A stretch of 6,927 bases of DNA from Verrucomicrobiales bacterium (lineage in GTDB: Bacteria > Verrucomicrobiota > Verrucomicrobiia > Verrucomicrobiales > DEV007), in assembly GCA_002696885.1 (NCBI GenBank), contig NZSO01000043.1, forward strand, positions 1 through 6,927, given 5' to 3'. A program made the translations under genes and the position numbers. Positions 1 to 5,758 of this stretch are shown here, in pieces. Below the pieces are notes generated by a model. That model was not told the origin of the DNA, ran no database searches, and worked only from the letters and a program-made list of their open reading frames with translations. The first letter of the stretch is position 1. Each line of letters starts with the position of its first letter.

Positions 1-1015
1 CTCGAATATCTGGGAAAAGTTGACGATTTACTTTTTTAAGAACATCTGCAGGGCAGTCATTGTTGATCGCATTAGCCCTCACAACACTGCGACACATAGC
101 AGTAATCAAAGATGCTGGTACACCTTTTCCAGAGACATCAGCAATTACCACGCCCAGCCTATCATTATTAATTTTAAAATAATCATAGTAATCTCCACTG
201 ACAATTTTTGCCGGAATATTCAGGCCACTGATTGTATAACCCTCTAAGGTTGGTGGCTTAGATGGAAGTAATATTCGTTGAACTTCACTGGCAGTGTTAA
301 GTTCATTTTCGAGATGTTTTTTTTCCATTGCCTCGCGATGAATGATTGAATTTCCGAGAGCAAATGATGATTGTTCAGCCATAGACTGAAAAACCTCATA
401 ATCATTATCACTAAAGTTATCTGATTCAGAATTGTTGGCGATTGCCAATACTCCTAATTCCTTGCCACCGTATATTAACGGCGCAATAACCGCCGACACC
501 CCTTCATGTGTTTTCTTATCAGCATTTTCAAAATGGGGATTTTTACCCAAATCATTAATTCTAATTGTTTTCTTTTTAGATAAAGCTTCGCCGAATGGTC
601 CCCAATTTTTACCAACACTCGTTAGTCTAATATAGCTATTAATGGTGTTGGTATTTTTTTTAGCCTGTTGTGCTATGTGATCTGGCACTGGAATCAAAAT
701 CGGACAAGCTTCGCTCTGATACTCAGAGACAAGCCTATCTTCTGTCTTATCAATCAAATACAGTGCTGCACCATGAGCTTCCACGACCATTGCCGCACCC
801 CTAACGATCGTTCTATATAAAGTCCTTGGATTGGTTCCCCCTTCTTCTGTCAGAGTTTCACCAAGAGTATGCAGAAAATCAAACATCCGCAATTCTTCGG
901 TTTCAATCTCAAGTCTTTGTTGCTCTAAATTTTTTGTGATCTTTCGATACTTGGATAAATAAAACAAACATAGAACGATCAAAAGCAGTAAAAGCACTAT
1001 GATCGTGGATTGCAT
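1..1015 (-). CDS. Membrane-anchored GAF-SpoIIE (PP2C-type) serine phosphatase, C-terminus cut by window edge
   Basis: The frame is open from an ATG at 1015 to the left edge, giving 338 visible residues. Residues 4-20 are a single Leu/Ile-rich transmembrane segment, so the protein is probably anchored in the inner membrane facing the cytoplasm. A short basic/coiled linker follows, then a GAF-like sensory domain at about 45-220, then the SpoIIE/PP2C phosphatase domain from about 245. The phosphatase entry motif VQRILLP is at 244-250, SGDYYDYF at 273-280 and IADVSGKG at 291-298. Asp275 and Asp293 are the expected metal-binding aspartates; the remaining catalytic Asp residues lie beyond the edge. 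By family knowledge such enzymes dephosphorylate STAS-domain anti-sigma-factor antagonists. The gene immediately upstream encodes exactly such a protein, with an 11-nt gap, so I infer one operon and an enzyme-substrate pair. No Shine-Dalgarno sequence precedes the ATG. What the GAF domain senses cannot be read from the sequence. Confidence 0.93.
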   Translation of the reverse strand, partial: MQSTIIVLLLLLIVLCLFYLSKYRKITKNLEQQRLEIETEELRMFDFLHTLGETLTEEGGTNPRTLYRTIVRGAAMVVEAHGAALYLIDKTEDRLVSEYQSEACPILIPVPDHIAQQAKKNTNTINSYIRLTSVGKNWGPFGEALSKKKTIRINDLGKNPHFENADKKTHEGVSAVIAPLIYGGKELGVLAIANNSESDNFSDNDYEVFQSMAEQSSFALGNSIIHREAMEKKHLENELNTASEVQRILLPSKPPTLEGYTISGLNIPAKIVSGDYYDYFKINNDRLGVVIADVSGKGVPASLITAMCRSVVRANAINNDCPADVLKKVNRQLFPDIR

Positions 1016-1026
1016 ATATTGTAGGT

Positions 1027-1563
1027 CTAAGACTGTTTTTTGTCTTTTAATTCTTCTTCAAGATAATGAATAACATCCTTGAACCTAGGAACATTACTTT
1101 TATCGGCCTTCGTTAACTCTTGATGAGCCTCAAGCGCATGGACTGCACCCTTAATTGTGTCTAATTCTTCATGCTCCAAATAATGACCATTATGAATGTA
1201 TTCAGAAATATCATTTCTAAATTCTTGATGTGTTCTATTTTCTAAATCTAGATTTAGCAATTTATCAATTCCAAGACTGACTAGGAGTTGTTCATTTCTG
1301 GAATTTGCATTGATAACGTCGATGCTGGTATTATCAATTTTGTCAAGGTTTCGAGTTATGCCAACAAGTGTACCCATGAAGGTTGAATCCATGACTGGAC
1401 AATTTTCAAGATCGATAACTAATTCCTTAGCGCCTTTGTTTATGGCGACTGAAGCAAATTCCTTTAGTTCGGCACTGTTTTTAAAAGAACCTTTGCCCTC
1501 GACACGAATCCAAATGACTCCATTTTGGAGCTGTCCAACATAGATAGGTGCAACGGGATTCAC
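1027..1563 (-). CDS. STAS-domain protein, anti-sigma-factor-antagonist-like, with C-terminal helical extension
   Basis: This is a 178-residue soluble protein. Residues about 5-110 read as a STAS domain: beta strands around 15-21 and 46-52, then CPVMDSTFMGTLVGI at 55-69. Asp59-Ser60 corresponds to the DS of SpoIIAA/RsbV-type antagonists, so Ser60 is the likely phosphorylation site. Residues about 112-178 are an acidic, helix-prone tail (LEAHQEL at 144-150, RFKDVIHYLEEELK at 160-173) that classical RsbV/SpoIIAA proteins of about 110-120 residues lack. The start is GTG at 1563. In-frame upstream codons reach a TAG (1582-1584) without another usable start, and no Shine-Dalgarno sequence is visible. 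The gene lies 11 nt upstream of the SpoIIE phosphatase, its presumed activator. By family knowledge the unphosphorylated form would bind an anti-sigma kinase or another partner; none is encoded in this window. Confidence 0.9.
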   Translation of the reverse strand: MNPVAPIYVGQLQNGVIWIRVEGKGSFKNSAELKEFASVAINKGAKELVIDLENCPVMDSTFMGTLVGITRNLDKIDNTSIDVINANSRNEQLLVSLGIDKLLNLDLENRTHQEFRNDISEYIHNGHYLEHEELDTIKGAVHALEAHQELTKADKSNVPRFKDVIHYLEEELKDKKQS

Positions 1564-1578
1564 TATAAGAAAGAGAAG

Positions 1579-1612
1579 TGCCTAAAAGGAAACACCTGCT
1601 GTAATTTAGGCA
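1579..1612 (-). terminator. Candidate hairpin between lipoprotein gene and STAS gene
   Basis: Arms TGCCTAAA (1579-1586) and TTTAGGCA (1605-1612) are perfect 8-bp complements around an 18-nt interior. Read on the minus strand, the 3' arm is followed by a pyrimidine run (CTTCTCTTTCTT), a poor but possible U-tract. The hairpin starts 28 nt after the lipoprotein stop and ends 15 nt before the GTG of the STAS gene. It could end the lipoprotein transcript or shape the leader of the STAS mRNA. The loop is long and the U-tract broken, so termination is uncertain. Confidence 0.35.
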
Positions 1613-1640
1613 AGTAGAATCATTAACGAATTACAGTTTT

Positions 1641-2144
1641 TTACCAAAGGTATGACTGGTCGCTTGTTATAATTGTTCCTTCTCTAATAATTGAAAACCT
1701 CCAAGCAGTTACCTTTCCATTCACTTGATAGTCTTTACCTGTAATTTTGATTTTGGTTTTATTCCTATAGGTGATTTGACTTTGAGGGTAAAAATCTTTT
1801 CTATGAATCTTGGATCCAGTTTTTTTCTGTCGATATTCAAATCGTACTAAGGTCGAGGAGTTTTTAAAATGACTCCAATTAGGGTCGATCCAATCGAAAA
1901 CATAATAATGACCAGACCTTTGATTTTTCTCTTCTTGCGAAATTGCTCCATGTAGCAGGTGTTTTTTTTCAAATCCTACCATAGGATCTTCTGAAGCCAT
2001 TTGCTCTTCGGCGTCCAAGAAAAAGTATTTGGAATTGATAATCGAGGCTTTCTTGTCGGTGGACTGGCAGCTGGTTAGTAAAGCTGGGACCATGAAAATG
2101 AGACACTTAAAATGTAGGTAGGTACTTTTGAGGATCATCTTCAT
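1641..2144 (-). CDS. Small putative lipoprotein of unknown function
   Basis: The likely protein is 167 residues from the ATG at 2144. The frame is open further to a TTG at 2198, but that adds residues ahead of what looks like a signal peptide. From 2144 there is a short basic N-region (MKMILKSTYLHFK), a hydrophobic core (CLIFMVPAL) and an LTSC lipobox with the lipidation Cys at residue 26. This predicts a type II lipoprotein signal and membrane attachment. The next starting choice, the ATG at 2138, would also keep the signal. The mature part (about 140 residues) is rich in Tyr, Lys and aromatic residues, including FDWIDPNWSHF, and its C-terminal half looks like alternating beta strands, so a small beta-rich domain is plausible. 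I do not recognise a family. There is no Shine-Dalgarno sequence. It is transcribed divergently from cysE and codirectionally with the STAS gene, from which it is separated by 77 nt holding a hairpin. Confidence 0.75.
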   Translation of the reverse strand: MKMILKSTYLHFKCLIFMVPALLTSCQSTDKKASIINSKYFFLDAEEQMASEDPMVGFEKKHLLHGAISQEEKNQRSGHYYVFDWIDPNWSHFKNSSTLVRFEYRQKKTGSKIHRKDFYPQSQITYRNKTKIKITGKDYQVNGKVTAWRFSIIREGTIITSDQSYLW

Positions 2145-2285
2145 TGTATTTTCAATATTAATTATCAGCCCGTTGTTTTTTTGATCAAAGAAAAACAAGA
2201 CAATTAGTTAACTTTACTTTATTATTTATATTAGTTGCTATTCAGTATTATTAAACTGAATTTATTTGCGCTTCTATTTACTAAT
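2145..2285. promoter_or_regulatory. AT-rich divergent intergenic region between lipoprotein gene and cysE
   Basis: These 141 nt separate two divergently transcribed genes and must hold both promoters unless transcription starts inside a gene. For cysE the best -10-like hexamer is TATATT at 2227-2232, without a convincing -35. Perfect palindromes are TTTGATCAAA (2180-2189) and AGTTAACT (2206-2213), and a larger dyad lies at 2240-2261. In such AT-rich sequence the short palindromes can occur by chance, so only the regional call is offered. Confidence 0.4.
2240..2261. promoter_or_regulatory. Inverted repeat upstream of cysE, candidate operator or leader hairpin
   Basis: Arms ATTCAGT (2240-2246) and ACTGAAT (2255-2261) are perfect 7-bp complements separated by 8 nt, and the dyad ends 24 nt before the cysE ATG at 2286. 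If the TATATT at 2227-2232 is the -10 element, the dyad begins about at the transcription start, a common place for a repressor operator. As RNA the loop would be AT-rich and the stem weak, so a DNA-binding site is more likely than a terminator or riboswitch. The binding protein is unknown. Confidence 0.3.
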
Positions 2286-3203
2286 ATGGAAAATGTAGAG
2301 AGGAAAATAGTTGATGATTTACTCCTTTCCTACCAAGAGGTGGGGGGAATTAATCGTATAGATAGTGCTAATCTGCCTTCCAGACCCGGGATTGCTTCTA
2401 TTTGTGAGGATTTATTACAGATTCTTTTTCCTGGTTTTCTAGAAACTGAGGCCATTGAGTCTGAAAATTTAGATAAGGATACTTCTGAACTTCTTGAAAC
2501 AATCTTTTTCGCACTGAACAAAGAGATCAATAGAAGCTTACGGCTTCTTGGTGATGAAGAATCACAATCCAAAGACTCTATCGAACTAGCCTCCAATTTT
2601 CTCTCGGAGTTACCGAAAATTAGAAGCCTTCTTAGAACTGACGTTGAAGCTGCCTATGAGGGTGATCCGGCAGCTCAAAGTTTTGAGGAGATAATTTTAG
2701 CATACCCATCTCTTGAAGCTATCGCGGTTCAGAGGATGGCGCACGTTCTATACAATTTCGGAATTCCTTTAATTCCTAGAATGATGACAGAGTGGGTTCA
2801 TTCGAAGACTGGGATAGATATTCATCCTGGAGCAACTATAGGTTCACATTTTTTTATCGATCATGGAACTGGAGTTGTTATTGGAGAAACCTGTGAAATA
2901 GGAAGTCACGTGAAGCTCTATCATGGAGTCACACTCGGTGCCCGCAGTTTTCAAAAAGATAATGCAGGCAATCCAATTAAAGGTATTAAGAGGCATCCAA
3001 ATGTTGAGGACTATGTCGTCGTTTATCCTGGAGCCACTATTCTAGGGGGTGAGACGGTTATTGGTGCGCGAAGCACAATCGGAGCCAATGCATTCATAAT
3101 GAATAGTATTGATGAAGATTCTCTTGTCGCTCTTTCAGATGTTGAACATGAGATAAAAGATAAACGCATTCATAAGGAGACTTTAGATCATGAAGGATCC
3201 TAA
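2286..3203 (+). CDS. cysE: Serine O-acetyltransferase, long EpsC/CysE type
   Basis: It transfers acetyl from acetyl-CoA to L-serine, giving O-acetylserine for cysteine synthesis in the cytoplasm. The 305-residue reading uses the ATG at 2286. An in-frame TTG at 2235 would add 17 hydrophobic residues and the dyad, and is unlikely. Residues 1-170 form the helical N-terminal domain with the long-form signature LPSRPGIASICEDLL (30-44) and FPGF. The left-handed beta-helix of hexapeptide repeats occupies about 174-283. GIDIHPGATIG (176-186), IDHGTGVVIGET (191-202) and KRHPNVEDYVV (235-245) are present. Asp178 and His193 are 15 residues apart, matching the catalytic Asp-His pair of E. coli CysE. An insertion before KRHP (SFQKDNAGNPIKG) is typical of the EpsC-like branch. 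The cysteine synthase partner is not in the window. The C-terminus overlaps the following gene by 14 nt. Tail residues that confer cysteine feedback inhibition cannot be judged. Confidence 0.95.
   Translation: MENVERKIVDDLLLSYQEVGGINRIDSANLPSRPGIASICEDLLQILFPGFLETEAIESENLDKDTSELLETIFFALNKEINRSLRLLGDEESQSKDSIELASNFLSELPKIRSLLRTDVEAAYEGDPAAQSFEEIILAYPSLEAIAVQRMAHVLYNFGIPLIPRMMTEWVHSKTGIDIHPGATIGSHFFIDHGTGVVIGETCEIGSHVKLYHGVTLGARSFQKDNAGNPIKGIKRHPNVEDYVVVYPGATILGGETVIGARSTIGANAFIMNSIDEDSLVALSDVEHEIKDKRIHKETLDHEGS
3174..3179 (+). promoter_or_regulatory. Shine-Dalgarno of the SprT-like gene, inside cysE
   Basis: AAGGAG lies 10 nt before the ATG at 3190 and within the last codons of cysE. It is the only clear purine-rich ribosome binding site in the window. 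It decides the SprT-like start and points to translation of that gene from the cysE mRNA. Confidence 0.7.
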
Positions 3204-3915
3204 ATATCAGCAACTAAACCTTAGTCTTAACGGATCGCTTTTCGGGGGCATATACAAGAAATCCAAAAACTTAAATCATTCACAAAGAGGCGCGCAATCT
3301 TCAAGGACTCTTTTGGACTTATTTGAAATTACAAAACCTTCAAAACGTAAAAGGGTCGCAAGAGGAAAGGGTTTAAAATATGACCCTGAGTTGACTCATA
3401 CTTGCAGAGAAAAATTGGAGAGTATGAAACTTTTTTCTCTAGCTTCTGGTGTAAATGTTTTTTGGAACCTTCGATTAAAGTCCACTGCAGGGCTTGCTTA
3501 TCATGACAGTATTCGTATTGATTTGAACACGAGATTGCAAAGGTTTTATCCTGAGGAGCCTAATAGAACCTTGCTGCATGAACTTGCGCATTTAATTGCA
3601 AATCATAGAGCCTCCGGCTCTCGAATTCAGCCGCATGGAATTGAATGGCAGAGAGCATGTTCAGAACTTGGTATTCCGGGTGAAAAGAGATGTCATGATC
3701 TACCTTTGGCGACCACAGAAGTTAAAAGAAAACTAGCATATCGCTGTAGATATTGTGGTGTAATAGTGCCGAGGGTAAAAAAACTCACTAGAGAATCGGC
3801 ATGCTACCCATGTTGCCAAACCCATAATAGAGGAAATTATAGTAGAAGGTTTTTGTTGGAAAAGATTTCGATTACAGAAGCAAAGACTTTAGCTCCTCAG
3901 TATAATTGGGCCTGA
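3190..3915 (+). CDS. SprT-like zinc metalloprotease-fold protein with C-terminal zinc ribbon
   Basis: This is a 241-residue protein predicted to be cytoplasmic. Residues 1-62 are a basic, low-complexity N-terminal region (KPSKRKRVARGKG at 49-61) that may bind nucleic acid. The SprT-like domain spans about 64-170. It carries the zinc/catalytic motif HELAH at 130-134 and a downstream HGIEW at 149-153, where His149 is the probable third ligand. A zinc-ribbon-like tail has CRYC (186-189) and CYPC (205-208), four Cys that could hold a structural zinc. The family includes the eukaryotic DNA-protein-crosslink protease Spartan/SPRTN; bacterial members are poorly characterised, so substrate and role are inference. 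The start is set by AAGGAG 10 nt upstream, and the ATG lies inside cysE, giving a 14-nt overlap in another frame, so cotranscription is likely. All key metal residues appear intact. Confidence 0.88.
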   Translation: MKDPKYQQLNLSLNGSLFGGIYKKSKNLNHSQRGAQSSRTLLDLFEITKPSKRKRVARGKGLKYDPELTHTCREKLESMKLFSLASGVNVFWNLRLKSTAGLAYHDSIRIDLNTRLQRFYPEEPNRTLLHELAHLIANHRASGSRIQPHGIEWQRACSELGIPGEKRCHDLPLATTEVKRKLAYRCRYCGVIVPRVKKLTRESACYPCCQTHNRGNYSRRFLLEKISITEAKTLAPQYNWA

Positions 3916-3933
3916 TTATTTTAGGAAGAGTAT

Positions 3934-3958
3934 TGCTAAATAGCTGTTTGCAGTTTTT
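3934..3958 (+). terminator. Weak hairpin plus T-run after the SprT-like gene
   Basis: TGC-AAA (3934-3940, one bulged T) can pair with TTTGCA (3947-3952) around a 6-nt loop, followed by G and five T (3954-3958). It lies 18 nt after the SprT-like stop and could end the cysE transcript. The stem is short and imperfect, and the T-run is only 9 nt before the next ATG, which leaves little room for a separate promoter for that gene. Readthrough is equally possible. Confidence 0.25.
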
Positions 3959-3967
3959 AATTTCGGG

Positions 3968-5065
3968 ATGCAAAAAAATACCCGTCGAGATTTCGTTAAA
4001 TCTGCTTTAATGGCAGGCAGTGCTTCTACCTGTTTTAACGCAACAAAAAATGACTTATTTGCTAAAGTTGCGAAGAGGCAGATATCACTTGGATATGATA
4101 ACTTTGCAGTGCGTGCAATGGGATGGAATGCCTCACAGCTTATAGATTACGCTGCAAAATTGAAGTGCGATACTTTATTCATTACCGATTTTGGACCATT
4201 TGAAAAACTAGATGACGAAAAATATTTAAAGAAATTATCTCAATCAGCAAACGACAAGGGGGTTAAGATTCTTCTTGGGTCCTGGTCAATTTGTCCAACC
4301 GCACGGAGGTTTAAAAAGGATTGGGGTACCGCAGACGAACACCTAAGATTGGGAGTCAGAATGGCCAAAGCTCTTGGATCACCCGCTTTTAGAGTCATTC
4401 TTGGCGATGGGGGAGACCGGTTAAGTGAAGGTGGTATTCAAGCAAGAATAGAGGATACGGTAAAAGTCTTAAAAAGAAACAAAACATACTGTGTTGATCA
4501 TGGAATAAAAATAGCCATGGAAAACCACGCAGGTGATATGCATTCGACTGAACTTGTGGGATTAATTGAGGAGGCTGGTAGTGATTTTGTTGGTGCCAAT
4601 ATGGATTCTGGCAATGCAGTATGGACACTCGAAGATCCTATAGAAAATTTAAGAAATCTTGGTCAATACGCGATTACCACGAGTCTTAGAGATACAGCCA
4701 TTTGGGAGAGTGAAAATGGTGTAACTGCTCAATGGACTGCAATGGGGCAAGGCAGTGTGGATCTAGTGGCCTATTTTGATTTGTTTCAGAAATTATGTCC
4801 CAAGACTGCAGTTAACATTGAAACCATCTCAGGATTCAATCGTGAACTTAAAATAAATGATGAGTCTTTCTGGAAAGCATGGCCTAATGGCAAGCCGAAG
4901 GGATATGATAAATTCATTCAATTGGCTAAAAAAGGAAAACCTCGAAAGGCTTGGAGTCCTCCTTCAAACGTAGAAAAATCACAAGCCGATAAGGATTACC
5001 AGAGGAGTGAAATTTCAAAGAGTATTAGCTATTGTCGGAACAAACTAGGTCTAGGTAAAAAATAA
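3968..5065 (+). CDS. Tat-signal sugar phosphate isomerase/epimerase-like TIM-barrel protein
   Basis: The protein has 365 residues. The N-terminus has a twin-arginine motif TRRDFVK (5-11) and a short hydrophobic stretch (12-24), so Tat export is predicted. There is no lipobox. The rest reads as a xylose-isomerase-like (AP_endonuc_2) TIM barrel at about 38-295. Visible elements are AMENHAGDMHSTEL (183-196), GANMDSGNAVW (209-219), TSLRDTAIW (238-246), GQGSVDL (260-266) and NIETISG (283-289). By comparison with the family, Glu185, Asp213 and Glu285 are likely divalent-metal ligands. Ser239 stands where a His ligand is usual. A Lys-rich tail of about 60 residues follows, ending in a helix with ISYCRNKLGLG. 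Substrate and reaction cannot be assigned; related proteins are often found with carbohydrate-use genes in Planctomycetes and Verrucomicrobia. It starts at ATG 3968, 52 nt after the SprT-like gene, without a Shine-Dalgarno sequence, and may be read through from cysE. Confidence 0.88.
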   Translation: MQKNTRRDFVKSALMAGSASTCFNATKNDLFAKVAKRQISLGYDNFAVRAMGWNASQLIDYAAKLKCDTLFITDFGPFEKLDDEKYLKKLSQSANDKGVKILLGSWSICPTARRFKKDWGTADEHLRLGVRMAKALGSPAFRVILGDGGDRLSEGGIQARIEDTVKVLKRNKTYCVDHGIKIAMENHAGDMHSTELVGLIEEAGSDFVGANMDSGNAVWTLEDPIENLRNLGQYAITTSLRDTAIWESENGVTAQWTAMGQGSVDLVAYFDLFQKLCPKTAVNIETISGFNRELKINDESFWKAWPNGKPKGYDKFIQLAKKGKPRKAWSPPSNVEKSQADKDYQRSEISKSISYCRNKLGLGKK

Positions 5066-5067
5066 AA

Positions 5068-5739
5068 TTAACTGATCAGATTATAAAGGTCCTCGATATC
5101 TATTTGTTCAAGGCTTTCCACAGCTAAATGTGCCTTATTCAGTTGATCTATTTGGTGTGTGGTGGCAACGGCTACGACATTCATATTTGCGGCCAGCCCA
5201 GCATCTATTCCAACGTGAGCATCTTCAATAACAATACAATTATCAGGATCAATATTAATTTTTTCAGCTGCCTTTAAAAAAACCTCTGGGTCTGGTTTAC
5301 CCTTACTCACGTCCTCAGCTGCGGTGATCGCATTGAAGTGGTTAGATAACCCAATCAGTTCTATGACTGTTTCAATATTTTTTTTAGGGGTGGAAGATCC
5401 AATAGAGCATGGAATGTTTTTATCCTTCAGTGATTCCAATAATTTATTAACACCTGGTAAGGGGTTGATTCCTGAATCGATGATAATTCGTCTGTAAATT
5501 TCCTCTTTTCTGTCAGCTAAATTTTTAATTTTGTCTTCACCTTCATCGCCTATCCAATCTGCAAAATAATTTGGAATAATAAATTCATTTCGCATCCCAA
5601 AGGTTTCTTTAAAGAAATTATTGGGTAATTCTTTGTTGTTTTCATCAGCTAATTTTTTCCAGCTTTGTTCGTGTTGATCATGAGAATCAATGATAACGCC
5701 ATCCCAATCAAAAATAACTCCCAACGAGCGATTGATCAT
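5068..5739 (-). CDS. HAD-superfamily phosphatase/phosphomutase, beta-phosphoglucomutase-like
   Basis: This is a 223-residue cytoplasmic protein, the usual length for HAD subclass I. Motif I is DWDGVIIDS (11-19), with nucleophile Asp11 and acid/base Asp13. A helical cap occupies about 18-90. Motif II is GSSTP (114-118, Ser115), motif III is the Lys148 of GKPDPEVF (147-154), and motif IV is VIEDAHVGIDAG (170-181) with Glu172 and Asp173 as Mg ligands. All catalytic residues are present, so it should be active. Sequence style (GKPDPEVF, EDAHVGIDA) fits the beta-phosphoglucomutase/sugar-phosphatase group. The cap residues do not settle whether it is a mutase or a phosphatase, so no gene name is given. 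It lies 19 nt downstream of the Deg-like gene on the same strand, probably in one transcript. The start is ATG 5739 with no Shine-Dalgarno sequence. Its stop is 2 nt from that of the convergent TIM-barrel gene. Confidence 0.92.
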   Translation of the reverse strand: MINRSLGVIFDWDGVIIDSHDQHEQSWKKLADENNKELPNNFFKETFGMRNEFIIPNYFADWIGDEGEDKIKNLADRKEEIYRRIIIDSGINPLPGVNKLLESLKDKNIPCSIGSSTPKKNIETVIELIGLSNHFNAITAAEDVSKGKPDPEVFLKAAEKINIDPDNCIVIEDAHVGIDAGLAANMNVVAVATTHQIDQLNKAHLAVESLEQIDIEDLYNLIS

Positions 5740-5758
5740 TTTTGAATATTTATTAAAT

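Noticed and set aside
20..635. Open frames on the plus strand at 20-247 and 432-635
   Set aside because: They lie antisense to the GAF-SpoIIE phosphatase, whose minus-strand frame has clear domain motifs; the plus-strand translations have no recognisable pattern.
1310..1543. Plus-strand open frame opposite the STAS gene
   Set aside because: Shadow of the STAS gene; no ribosome binding site or protein-like motif.
2145..2198. Extended lipoprotein start at TTG 2198
   Set aside because: It would place 18 polar residues ahead of a normal lipoprotein signal peptide; the ATG at 2144 gives a standard signal.
2235..2285. N-terminal extension of cysE from a TTG start
   Set aside because: It adds 17 hydrophobic residues not expected in a cytosolic serine acetyltransferase and covers the dyad; the ATG at 2286 starts where the family domain begins.
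2145..2285. Riboswitch or T-box in the cysE leader
   Set aside because: The leader is short and AT-rich, with only a simple dyad and no multi-stem conserved structure.
2330..2596. Minus-strand open frame of 88 codons inside cysE
   Set aside because: Antisense shadow of the acetyltransferase with Ser/Arg-rich low-information translation.
4395..4628. Minus-strand open frame inside the TIM-barrel gene
   Set aside because: Antisense shadow; no independent coding evidence.
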